A program made the position numbers and the translations under genes. The notes beneath the pieces were generated by a model. That model saw only the letters and a list, made by a program, of their open reading frames with translations, made no database searches and was not told the origin of the DNA. Shown piece after piece: positions 39,828 through 47,756 of a stretch of 64,000 nt of DNA; the stretch's first letter is position 1, and every line of letters begins with the position of its first letter. Origin of the DNA: Echinicola salinicaeni (GTDB lineage: Bacteria > Bacteroidota > Bacteroidia > Cytophagales > Cyclobacteriaceae); the NCBI RefSeq assembly GCF_014280965.1, contig NZ_JACODZ010000007.1, positions 124,001-188,000 on the forward strand, given 5' to 3'.

Positions 39828-39837
39828 AGCGCCTCAC
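39828..39837 (-). promoter_or_regulatory. Antiterminator arm overlapping the leader stop codon
   Basis: Minus-strand GTGAGGCGCT (39837-39828) can pair with AGTGCCTCAT (39795-39786), which is most of the 5' arm of the terminator. The stop codon TGA of the leader peptide (39836-39834) lies inside this arm, so a ribosome at the stop would mask it. Confidence 0.85.
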
Positions 39838-39893
39838 TTACAGTTGAAAATGAGAATGACGATAAGGTTAATGACGCTAACTATTTTGAACAT
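39834..39893 (-). CDS. Branched-chain amino acid leader peptide of the ilv-leu operon
   Basis: Nineteen codons starting ATG at 39893: MFKIVSVINLIVILIFNCK, then TGA. Ten of nineteen residues are branched-chain (5 Ile, 3 Val, 2 Leu), clustered at positions 4-15, and the gene lies between a good promoter and a terminator just before ilvD. This is the hallmark of a transcription-attenuation leader: when charged Ile/Val/Leu tRNAs are scarce the ribosome stalls on these codons. A ribosome stalled at codon 15 would end just before the antiterminator arm, while one at the stop codon would cover it. The peptide itself probably has no other function. Reading frame, stop and composition are read directly; regulation is inferred. 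Confidence 0.88.
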   Translation of the reverse strand: MFKIVSVINLIVILIFNCK

Positions 39894-39945
39894 GTTTATT
39901 AGTGTGTTTAGTGGTTTCTGCTCTTCACTTTTTATAATTTCTTTA

Positions 39946-39976
39946 CAAAAGTAAAACCCTAAATTGAGACTTACAA
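39946..39976 (-). promoter_or_regulatory. Promoter of the ilv-leu operon
   Basis: Minus strand: TTG (39976-39974), 20-base spacer, TACTTTTG (39953-39946), an exact match to TTG-N20-TAnnTTTG. The predicted transcript would start near 39939 and carry a leader of about 205 bases including the leader peptide and attenuator. Confidence 0.75.
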
Positions 39977-40299
39977 TATTTTATTTCTTTTTTTAAATTG
40001 AATCAAAAATTAAACTATTGCAAACCCACACATTTACAGGAATATGAAACACCTTATTTAGGTATTACCCTTTTTTATCTTTTATAAAAAAAAGATTTAT
40101 TCATTTTTCAGAATTTTCTTCTGAATTTTAAATTTATTTAATTTTTGTTAAAAATTTACCTACTTAACAGTCCACTAACCAATGTTTTGACAATTATTCA
40201 AGCATTCATTCAAAATTTATAAATAACATAAAGCAAAGCCTTCGAAATTAATACCCTGTTTTTAATAGATTTGCAAGACAAATCCTTTTACCTATCAAT
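39977..40299. other. Divergent intergenic region between ilv promoter and ispE
   Basis: Very AT-rich, no gene. It holds a possible ispE -7 element TAGATTTG at 40266-40273 (plus strand); no clear TTG lies at the right distance. Nothing else is recognised. Confidence 0.5.
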
Positions 40300-41112
40300 A
40301 TGATACAATTCCCAAATGCCAAGGTCAATCTTGGTCTACATATTACAAAAAAAAGAAAAGACGGCTATCACGATATTGAAACCTGCATGATCCCCGTCCC
40401 ACTTTGTGACGCTTTGGAAATATCCACTGCTAATAAAACTTCCTTTACAGGAACGGGGCTCGCCATACCAGGAAAAGAAAAGGACAATATCATTCTCAAA
40501 GCCCTTAAATTATTGAGAAAGGATTTTAACGAACTTCCTCATATCAAAATTCACCTTCACAAAGCCATCCCTATGGGAGCTGGGCTGGGAGGAGGCTCTG
40601 CAGATGGTGCCTTTGCTATCAAAATGATGAACAGCCTTTTTGATCTGCACCTTGAAGATTGGTTTCTGGAGGATTATGCCGCACAATTGGGAAGCGACTG
40701 CCCGCTTTTTATAGAAAACACCCCCAAGATCGCTACCGGAAGAGGTGAAATTTTAGAACCAATAAAACTTGACCTTGCAGGCTGTTGGATCGCCCTGGTC
40801 AATCCGAAAATCCATATTGGCACCAAGGAAGCTTATGCAGGGATAAGCCCTAAACAACCAGTTTATGACCTTAAAAAAACGCTGGCAGACCGCACACTCT
40901 GGAAAGAACAACTAAAAAATGATTTTGAGGAAAGCATATTCCCCAAATACCCGGAAATTGCCTCCATAAAGGAAAAACTTTACGAACAAGGCGCATTTTA
41001 TTCCGCTATGTCTGGCTCTGGATCAACAATATTTGGACTTTTCGAAAAGGAACCCGTCCTCGAAGACTGGCCTAATGACTACTTCACCTTTAAAGGAGAA
41101 CTTCAATTTTAG
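40300..41112 (+). CDS. ispE: 4-diphosphocytidyl-2-C-methyl-D-erythritol kinase
   Basis: 270-residue GHMP kinase of the non-mevalonate isoprenoid pathway. The N-terminal PNAKVNLGLHI motif (about 5-15), the ATP-binding PMGAGLGGGSADGAFAI (about 90-106) and the C-terminal GSGSTIFGLF motif are all present. Length is normal. Divergent from the ilv operon and convergent with the DMT permease; a hairpin follows the stop. Cytosolic. Confidence 0.95.
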   Translation: MIQFPNAKVNLGLHITKKRKDGYHDIETCMIPVPLCDALEISTANKTSFTGTGLAIPGKEKDNIILKALKLLRKDFNELPHIKIHLHKAIPMGAGLGGGSADGAFAIKMMNSLFDLHLEDWFLEDYAAQLGSDCPLFIENTPKIATGRGEILEPIKLDLAGCWIALVNPKIHIGTKEAYAGISPKQPVYDLKKTLADRTLWKEQLKNDFEESIFPKYPEIASIKEKLYEQGAFYSAMSGSGSTIFGLFEKEPVLEDWPNDYFTFKGELQF

Positions 41113-41117
41113 CGCAA

Positions 41118-41156
41118 AAACATGATGCTTCAAGTTTATAGATTTGAAGCATCAAA
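41118..41156 (-). terminator. Hairpin between ispE and the DMT permease
   Basis: Perfect 11-bp inverted repeat TGATGCTTCAA / TTGAAGCATCA (41123-41133 with 41144-41154, 10-base loop). On the minus strand a five-T run follows, so it may end the permease transcript; on the plus strand T residues are few. Confidence 0.6.
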
Positions 41157-41185
41157 TTCTCCCCTCTAAGATCAGGATGATGGAC

Positions 41186-42106
41186 TTATTGAACGCGCAA
41201 CAACTGTTTATTCTTTCTCCTTTTATATACATAATTAAAAACCGGATATAAACATACAGATATAAGGATAATCAAGGCCCCTATATAGAATCCTGAAGTC
41301 ATCTGCTCTTCCTCGCCAAAAATCAATACCGCCAAAATAATCCCATAGACAGGCTCCAGATTCACCGTTAAATTAATCACAAACACACTTAACCTTTTCA
41401 TCAATTCTACAGAAACAGAAAAGGCATATACCGTACATACCCCACTTAATAAGAAAAGCCAGAACCAATCACTTAAAGTCGGCACCATCTCCAAAGTGCC
41501 GTTTCCAGAGAAGTAATTCACATAAAAAGGCATAAACAGGGCAGTAAAAATGCATGCCCCCATCATCTCATAAAAAGTAATTAAATAAGGGGAATGTCTT
41601 TTCGTAAGCCGCCCATTACTTACCGTAAAACAGGCCCCTAAAAACGCAGCTCCAACAGCCATTAAAAGCCCTTCCCAATATTGAAGCTCAAAGCTAAAAA
41701 TTACATAAAGCCCTGCCAGGACCATTATCCCCAAGATCACTTCGTACCATTTTATCTTAACCTTATTTACCCATGGTTCTATAAAAGCTGTCCAAAGCGA
41801 GCAAGTGGCCATTCCAGCCAGACAAACGGAAGCTGTAGAAATTCTGGCTGCCCCAAAGAATAAAATCCAATGGAGTCCTATTAAAGCACCAGTACCAAGA
41901 ATCTTTGCTAACTCATCAAAGGGAAGCCCTAGTTTTCTTTTTTTGATAGCAAAAACCATCCCAAGTATGACCGTAGCCATCAAGGTTCTATAAAAGACAA
42001 TTTCAACCGCAGGTATACTGATCAACAAACCCAAAATGGCTGTAAAACCCCAAATCAACACTACGAAATGAAGCATTATATAGTCCTTGACACTTTTAGT
42101 ATCCAT
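41186..42106 (-). CDS. EamA/DMT-family permease
   Basis: 306-residue inner-membrane transporter with ten predicted helices in two EamA repeats (about 10-140 and 155-290). The first repeat opens LIWGFTAILGLLISIPAVEIVFYR, matching family start patterns, and the second has NLEPVYGIILAVLIFGE, the usual second-repeat end. Substrate unknown (members export amino acids or metabolites). It begins 5 bases after the stop of the lptG-type copy at 42112, so it is probably cotranscribed with it. Confidence 0.9.
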   Translation of the reverse strand: MDTKSVKDYIMLHFVVLIWGFTAILGLLISIPAVEIVFYRTLMATVILGMVFAIKKRKLGLPFDELAKILGTGALIGLHWILFFGAARISTASVCLAGMATCSLWTAFIEPWVNKVKIKWYEVILGIMVLAGLYVIFSFELQYWEGLLMAVGAAFLGACFTVSNGRLTKRHSPYLITFYEMMGACIFTALFMPFYVNYFSGNGTLEMVPTLSDWFWLFLLSGVCTVYAFSVSVELMKRLSVFVINLTVNLEPVYGIILAVLIFGEEEQMTSGFYIGALIILISVCLYPVFNYVYKRRKNKQLLRVQ

Positions 42107-42111
42107 ATGTT

Positions 42112-43185
42112 TTATCTTGGAACAGTCTTATACATCACCAAACCTGTTACAGCAAAAATCAGATTAGGAAGCCATACCGCCAATAGGGGATAGGAAGTCC
42201 CAGCCTCTGCAAAAGTCCTCGAAAGCAAAAACAAAATAATATAGATAAATGCCAGCATAAAACCCAGCGCTATCTTAAAACCAGAACCACCTCTAGTCTT
42301 TTTAGATGAAACGATCACCCCTATAAATGTCAGAATGATAGCGGCAAAAGGAGACATAAACCGAACATATTGCTCAATCTTATAAAAGCTCAAATTATCT
42401 GCCCCGCGATCCTCCAACACCTTAATTTGTTTATTCAGTTCGGGAAGGGCCAAGGTTTCATGGTGATTTGACGGAAGATCAAAATCTTCAGGAGTGATGG
42501 AAAGCACTGTATCCATTTTATCTCCCTCCATGTATTTCTCTCCCATTTCACCTAACACTCTAAGCTTCCAGTTTCGTACCTCCCAAGCATTAGCGACAGT
42601 ATCCCACACAATACTTTCTGCTGAAAGTTTTGACAAGAGCTCGCCGTCTTTAATATGCTCCAAGGTAAAGAAACGCCCAGTTTTTGAACTGGTATAATAC
42701 CTTGAAATATAAGCATAAACATCAGGAGCCACTTTAACATGAAAGTTTTGATAATGGCTCTGACTGTCTTCTTTTAAATACTCTCGCTTAAATTCATATA
42801 CATCTTCAGTAGCTCCGGGCAAGACCCAGCCATTCAAAAGGAAACTTGCCACAGCAATCAAAGAAGCTCCCATTAAAAAAGGGACCAACATTCTCATAAA
42901 GCTCACTCCACTGCTCAATATGGCGACGATCTCCGTTCTTCCTGCCATCCGAGAAGTAATAAAAACCACCGAGATAAAGACTGTAATCGGAGTAAGCAGA
43001 TTATTCAAATAAAGCCCATAATTAAATAAATACTCCAGGATTTCGGAAGTAGGTACCTCATTACGGATAAAGGCATCATTCTTCTCGGTGAAGTCCAACA
43101 CCAAGACAATCATGATCAACATCAAAACCACAAAAAAGTAAGTTTTGAGAAAATCTTTTACAATAAGTCTATCCAGTAATTTCAT
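42112..43185 (-). CDS. LptF/LptG-family permease, copy 1
   Basis: 357-residue inner-membrane component of the lipopolysaccharide transport ABC system. Three N-terminal helices (about 12-32, 50-80, 95-122) and three C-terminal helices (about 270-355) flank a periplasmic beta-jellyroll domain (about 130-260). Nearly identical to the copy at 43481 (about 320 of 357 residues). Differences cluster in the periplasmic domain (e.g. KEDSQSHYQNFH versus KDESQYNYQNLH). Downstream of a decayed tgt fragment, so it arose by duplication of a tgt-end plus lptG unit. Which copy retains the normal role is not decidable here. Confidence 0.9.
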   Translation of the reverse strand: MKLLDRLIVKDFLKTYFFVVLMLIMIVLVLDFTEKNDAFIRNEVPTSEILEYLFNYGLYLNNLLTPITVFISVVFITSRMAGRTEIVAILSSGVSFMRMLVPFLMGASLIAVASFLLNGWVLPGATEDVYEFKREYLKEDSQSHYQNFHVKVAPDVYAYISRYYTSSKTGRFFTLEHIKDGELLSKLSAESIVWDTVANAWEVRNWKLRVLGEMGEKYMEGDKMDTVLSITPEDFDLPSNHHETLALPELNKQIKVLEDRGADNLSFYKIEQYVRFMSPFAAIILTFIGVIVSSKKTRGGSGFKIALGFMLAFIYIILFLLSRTFAEAGTSYPLLAVWLPNLIFAVTGLVMYKTVPR

Positions 43186-43480
43186 TATAATCTTCTACTG
43201 ACTTTATCCAGCCATTTTCATCCAAGCAAAGGTAAAACGTAAATTATGAATACTTATTAGCTTATCAACTAAAAACTTCTTGTTTACAGTCCAATATCTC
43301 AATTAAGCCTTTTTGAAAATTCACTCAAACCCCTATTTACTAATAGGGTTGACAGATAAAAATTCAACCTTCATCCTCTTTGTCTAGCCCAATATCCCCT
43401 CCTTGGAAGAGAGCTAAGATTTTCTTGATGTATAAATTGGCATCATACAAACACCCAAAACAATCAATCCAACTTATATT
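43186..43480 (-). pseudogene. Decayed 3' fragment of tgt between the two permease copies
   Basis: The 295 bases align to the tgt 3' end (44555 onward) through several blocks: the first 20 bases after the permease start, CAAAGGTAAAA followed by AAATTATGAATACT, a stretch ending near 43330, and a block at 43435-43475 matching bases about 44857-44905. Large deletions and many substitutions remove any frame. Thus it is the remains of the tgt end carried along when lptG was duplicated. Alignment was by eye. Confidence 0.75.
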
Positions 43481-44554
43481 TTATCGAGGAACAGTCTTAT
43501 ACATCACCAAACCTGTTGTGGCAAAAATGAGATTAGGAAGCCATACCGCCAATAAGGGATAGGAAGTTCCAGCCTCTGCAAAAGTCCTTGAAAGCAAAAA
43601 CAGAATGATATAAACGAATGCCAGCAGGAAACCCAGTGCTATCTTAAAGCCAGAGCCACCTCTGGTCTTTTTGGAAGAAACGATCACCCCTATAAAAGTC
43701 AGAATGATAGCAGCAAAAGGAGACATAAACCGAACATATCGCTCAATCTTATAAAAACTCACATTATCTGCTCCACGGTCCTCCAAAACCTTGATTTGGC
43801 TACTGAGTTCTGGAAGGTTAAGGGTTTCATGATGATTTGGCGGAAGATCAAAATCTTCAGGAGTGATGGAAAGTACCGTATCCATCCTTTCTCCCACGGA
43901 ATATTCCTCTCTCATTTCCTTCAGCTCCCTAAGCTTCCAGTTCCGAACCTCCCAGGCATTGGCGGCAGTATCCCACACAATCCTATCTGCTGAAAGTTTT
44001 GACAGCAGCTCTCCTTCTTTGATATGCTCCAAGGTAAAAGAATAGCCCGTTTTTGGACCTGTATAATACCTTGATATATAAGCATACACATCAGGAGCCA
44101 CTTTTACATGGAGGTTTTGATAATTATATTGACTTTCGTCTTTTAAATATTCCCTTTTAAATTCATATACTCCTGCTGTAGCACCCGGCAAGACCCAGCC
44201 ATTCAACAGGAAACTGGCAACAGCAATCAAGGAAGCGCCCATTAAAAAAGGCACCAACATCCTCATAAAGCTCACCCCACTGCTCAATATGGCTACGATC
44301 TCCGTTCTTCCCGCCATTCTGGAGGTAATAAATATCACCGAGATAAAGACAGTAATCGGAGTAAGCAGATTATTCAAATAAAGCCCATAATTGAATAAGT
44401 ACTCCAGAATTTCGGGAGTAGGCACATCATTTCGGATAAACGCATCATTCTTCTCGGTAAAGTCCAATACCAAGACAATCATGATCAGCATCAAAACCAC
44501 AAAAAAGTAAGTTTTGAGAAAATCCTTTATAATAAGTTTATCCAATAATTTCAT
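43481..44554 (-). CDS. LptF/LptG-family permease, copy 2 (next to tgt)
   Basis: 357 residues from ATG 44554, which shares its A with the tgt stop (TAATG overlap). The longer frame starting at 44596 inside tgt is rejected. Same architecture as copy 1: helices at both ends and a periplasmic jellyroll domain of about 130 residues. The tgt-lptG order is common in Bacteroidota, so this copy is probably the ancestral one. It forms part of the LptBFG ABC transporter with LptF-like and LptB partners encoded elsewhere. Confidence 0.92.
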   Translation of the reverse strand: MKLLDKLIIKDFLKTYFFVVLMLIMIVLVLDFTEKNDAFIRNDVPTPEILEYLFNYGLYLNNLLTPITVFISVIFITSRMAGRTEIVAILSSGVSFMRMLVPFLMGASLIAVASFLLNGWVLPGATAGVYEFKREYLKDESQYNYQNLHVKVAPDVYAYISRYYTGPKTGYSFTLEHIKEGELLSKLSADRIVWDTAANAWEVRNWKLRELKEMREEYSVGERMDTVLSITPEDFDLPPNHHETLNLPELSSQIKVLEDRGADNVSFYKIERYVRFMSPFAAIILTFIGVIVSSKKTRGGSGFKIALGFLLAFVYIILFLLSRTFAEAGTSYPLLAVWLPNLIFATTGLVMYKTVPR

Positions 44555-45684
44555 TATAACCTTCTGCTGACTTTTTTCACCATCATATCTTTCCAAGCAG
44601 AAAACTCCCCTGATTTGATCTTTTCACGAGCTTCCCCTACCAGCCAAAGGTAAAAACTCAAATTATGAATACTGGCAATTTGGGCAGCTAAAATTTCCTT
44701 ACTTATGGTCAGGTGTCTCAAATAGGCCTTTGAGTAAAAATTACTCACATAACTATTGATATTAGGATCAATAGGTGAAAAGTCATCTTTCCACTTTTCA
44801 TTTCTCATATTCATGATTCCCTCAGAAGTAAATAGCATACCATTTCTGGCATTCCTGGTTGGCATCACACAGTCAAACATGTCCACACCCAAAGCAATAC
44901 ACTCCAAAATATTGGCAGGAGTACCTACCCCCATCAAGTACCTTGGCTTGTCCTTAGGCAAAATATCTGTCACCAACTCAGTCATCTCATACATCATCTC
45001 AGCAGGCTCTCCTACTGAAAGACCTCCGATGGCATTACCGTCCCGACCGCAAGAAGCAATAAATTCTGCTGATTGCTTTCTCAGGTCTTTGTAAACACTT
45101 CCCTGCACAATAGGAAACAAAGTCTGGTTATAGCCATATTTCCCTTCCGTGCTATCTACTTGTTCTATACAACGTTTCAGCCACCTATGGGTCATCTCCA
45201 TGGATTCACGGGCATAACCATATTCGCAAGGATAAGGAGTACATTCATCAAAAGCCATAATGATATCTGCACCAATGGACCTTTGAATATCCATCACATT
45301 TTCCGGCGTGAACTTATGTTTGGAGCCATCTATATGGGACTTAAAGAGTACCCCTTCTTCGGTAATCTTCCTAGTGCCGGCCAAAGAAAAAACCTGATAT
45401 CCTCCACTATCTGTAAGAATAGGCTTGCTCCAGCCATTGAACTTATGCAAACCACCGGCTTTTTCCAAAATATCCAAGCCAGGCCTCAAATAAAGATGAT
45501 AGGTGTTCCCCAAAATAATCTGGGCTTTGATATCATAGGTCAGTTCTCTTTGATGCACTGCCTTTACAGAACCCGCCGTTCCAACAGGCATAAATATAGG
45601 TGTCTGTATATCCCCGTGATCTGTCTTCACCACTCCTGCCCGGGCTTTACTCTTTTCGTCTTTATTTTCGAGAATGAATTTCAT
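44554..45684 (-). CDS. tgt: Queuine tRNA-ribosyltransferase (tRNA-guanine transglycosylase)
   Basis: 376-residue TIM-barrel enzyme exchanging G34 of tRNAs for the queuosine precursor preQ1. VGTAGSVKAVHQREL and LTDSGGYQVFSLAGTRK (about 90-106) are present, followed by GGLSVGEP and FDCVMPTRNARNG. The C-terminal zinc site is unusual: where E. coli has Cys302, Cys304, Cys307 and His333, the aligned positions are Ile309, Ser311, Ser314 and His340, with identical spacing. The three Cys ligands are therefore absent. Otherwise full length and coherent. Its stop overlaps the start of lptG copy 2. Confidence 0.93.
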   Translation of the reverse strand: MKFILENKDEKSKARAGVVKTDHGDIQTPIFMPVGTAGSVKAVHQRELTYDIKAQIILGNTYHLYLRPGLDILEKAGGLHKFNGWSKPILTDSGGYQVFSLAGTRKITEEGVLFKSHIDGSKHKFTPENVMDIQRSIGADIIMAFDECTPYPCEYGYARESMEMTHRWLKRCIEQVDSTEGKYGYNQTLFPIVQGSVYKDLRKQSAEFIASCGRDGNAIGGLSVGEPAEMMYEMTELVTDILPKDKPRYLMGVGTPANILECIALGVDMFDCVMPTRNARNGMLFTSEGIMNMRNEKWKDDFSPIDPNINSYVSNFYSKAYLRHLTISKEILAAQIASIHNLSFYLWLVGEAREKIKSGEFSAWKDMMVKKVSRRL

Positions 45685-45817
45685 TTATTTTTCTTTTCAA
45701 ACAAGATCAAAACGACCATGTTATGATTTAGTTATCAAATCAAGCACAAAAATATAAGCTTATCCTTAAAAGAGTTGCTGTTTTTGATTTTATCTTTACG
45801 TTGTAACTAAACAACGC

Positions 45818-46948
45818 ATGATCATCAATTTTCTGTGGCTCATTTTAGGGGCAGCAACATTAATTCAATTTATTTATCTAATTTTTGTTTATGGAAGGCT
45901 AAGCTTCTTTTATAAAGCGAAACCCAGCCCCGACTTGCACCAAAACCAAGAAGGGGTCAGTATTATTATAGCAGCCCGAAATGAAGAAGAAAACCTAAAA
46001 AAACTCATCCCTGAGCTATTCAAACAAAATTACCCATTATATGAGGTATTGGTAGTCAATGACCGATCAAATGATGATTCCAGGTTCCTGCTGGAAAAAT
46101 TGATGTCTGATTACCCCAGACTCAGAACGGTTACGGTCAATTATACCCCTGAGCATGTCACGCCAAAAAAATATGCGCTCACGCTTGGTATAAAAGTGGC
46201 AAAATATGATGTGCTTTTACTTACAGATGCGGACTGTTGTCCCGCCTCCGAAAATTGGATCCGCAGAATGACCCAGCCTATCCGAAACGAAAATAAAGTT
46301 TTCGCCCTAGGTTATGGTGGCTATGAAAAAGCTAAGGGCTTTCTAAATGCACTTATCCAATATGAAACCTGGTTTACAGCCATCCAGTATTTTTCCTTTG
46401 CCCTATGGAAAGCCCCATTTATGGGGGTAGGCAGAAACCTGGCCTATCGCAGACAATTCTTCATGGATCAAAAAGCCTTCAAAGATCTCTGGAAGATACT
46501 AGGGGGAGACGACGATCTCTATGTAAATAAATACGCCGGAAGAAAAAACACTTCTGTGGTGATACATCCGGAAAGCATTACTCGTTCTATTCCCAAGAAG
46601 ACATTTAAGGAATATTATATCCAGAAAAAGAGGCATTTTCAAACTGGAAAATACTATAAGACCACTGATAAAGCTAAAATAGGCATTTATGCGATTAGTC
46701 ATTTGTTTTTTTGGACTGCAGCAATAGCTTTGTTGGGTATTGTTCGGCAATGGGAACCAATTGCCATAATTATCAGTATTATAATTATAAGGGCAATACT
46801 CCAATTTTCTGCGATCAATAATGCGATAAAGAAAATTGAAGGACATCAAAAAGTGTTCTGGACGATGTTTTTCGATTTAATGTATTTAAGTTATTTTTGG
46901 ATTATTGGGGCAAAAGGTTACCTATCAAAAACAGTTAGATGGAAATAA
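45818..46948 (+). CDS. Membrane-associated family 2 glycosyltransferase
   Basis: 376 residues. An N-terminal helix (1-24), a GT2 catalytic domain (about 45-290) with VSIIIAARNEEENLKKLIPEL and the metal-binding LLLTDADCCP (about 132-141), and two or three C-terminal helices (about 290-370). It resembles processive or polyisoprenyl-type GT2 enzymes that act on cell-envelope glycans. The sugar donor is unknown. It overlaps the downstream sigma factor gene by 10 bases, so the pair is cotranscribed. Confidence 0.85.
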   Translation: MIINFLWLILGAATLIQFIYLIFVYGRLSFFYKAKPSPDLHQNQEGVSIIIAARNEEENLKKLIPELFKQNYPLYEVLVVNDRSNDDSRFLLEKLMSDYPRLRTVTVNYTPEHVTPKKYALTLGIKVAKYDVLLLTDADCCPASENWIRRMTQPIRNENKVFALGYGGYEKAKGFLNALIQYETWFTAIQYFSFALWKAPFMGVGRNLAYRRQFFMDQKAFKDLWKILGGDDDLYVNKYAGRKNTSVVIHPESITRSIPKKTFKEYYIQKKRHFQTGKYYKTTDKAKIGIYAISHLFFWTAAIALLGIVRQWEPIAIIISIIIIRAILQFSAINNAIKKIEGHQKVFWTMFFDLMYLSYFWIIGAKGYLSKTVRWK

Positions 46949-47550
46949 ACGAAAGAGGGTTCTCAGACAAAGCGCTAGAAGATTTTGACTTAATTGACAA
47001 AGCAGTAGATCAAAAAGACCAGCAAGCATATGCAACTTTAATGAAACGGTACAAGAAGGCCGTCTACTTCATGATCCTAAAAATGATCCGTGATGCAGAC
47101 GATGCTGAAGACCTGACCATGGAAGCCTTTGCCAAAGCATTCCGTAACCTGCATAAATTCAAAAAGGATTATACTTTTAGTACCTGGCTTTTTAGGATTG
47201 CTACCAATAATACCATTGATTTTATCCGGAAGAAAAAACTCAAGACCATGAGTTTGAACAATACCCTTACCGATGACGGGGGTAATTCTGTCAATATAGA
47301 CGTGGAAGATGATGACAATAATCCTCAGGATGAGTTCATCAAAAGCCAAAGGATAGAAATGGTCAGGATTTTTGTGGACAAGCTTCCCGCCAAATACAGG
47401 AAACTGGTAAAACTGAGGTATTTCGATGAGCTTTCCTATGATGAAATTGCCCAAGAACTGGACAAACCACTAGGAACTGTAAAGGCACAGTTGCACAGGT
47501 CAAGGGAATTGCTCTATGAAATTGCCCAAGGGAAAGACAAACATATTTAG
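46939..47550 (+). CDS. RNA polymerase sigma factor, ECF type
   Basis: 203 residues: sigma region 2 (about 28-95, ADDAEDLTMEAFAKAFRNLHKF, then TWLFRIATNNTIDFIRKKK) and region 4 (about 145-195, LPAKYRKLVKLRYFDELSYDEIA and LGTVKAQLHRSRELL). No anti-sigma gene follows; the gene is coupled to the glycosyltransferase by a 10-base overlap. Its target promoters are unknown; envelope-related genes are a guess from context. Confidence 0.92.
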   Translation: MEINERGFSDKALEDFDLIDKAVDQKDQQAYATLMKRYKKAVYFMILKMIRDADDAEDLTMEAFAKAFRNLHKFKKDYTFSTWLFRIATNNTIDFIRKKKLKTMSLNNTLTDDGGNSVNIDVEDDDNNPQDEFIKSQRIEMVRIFVDKLPAKYRKLVKLRYFDELSYDEIAQELDKPLGTVKAQLHRSRELLYEIAQGKDKHI

Positions 47551-47590
47551 ATGATTGAGATTGGAGAAATAAGACATTAGATACAAGACA

Positions 47591-47630
47591 AAAGGCTGCT
47601 CTAGATTTGCAATCCAAAGCAGCCTTTTAT
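47591..47630 (+). terminator. Hairpin after the sigma factor gene
   Basis: 10-bp inverted repeat AAAGGCTGCT / AGCAGCCTTT (47591-47600 with 47619-47628, 18-base loop), followed by a short T-tract. Confidence 0.65.
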
Positions 47631-47715
47631 ATTACCTCTCTTGACTTAACTTTCCTGTTTATCCATTTGGCTGCTATTGCCAACACCTTTATTATCATCA
47701 TTAAAGCGAAAGCCT

Positions 47716-47723
47716 TATCTTTG
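47716..47723 (+). promoter_or_regulatory. Putative -7 element of rsmG
   Basis: TATCTTTG matches TAnnTTTG and lies 34 bases before the ATG at 47757. No convincing TTG at the expected distance. Confidence 0.3.
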
Positions 47724-47756
47724 CCTGATTCTAAGTGCAAATAACAAACAAAGGCT

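Noticed and set aside
45073-45726. 217-residue plus-strand open frame opposite tgt
   Set aside because: Antisense to a well-supported gene; no motif or start signal of its own.
47551-47590. Purine-rich low-complexity stretch after the sigma factor gene
   Set aside because: It resembles short dispersed AT/GA-rich filler seen between genes in this phylum, but there is no second copy in the window to support a repeat call.
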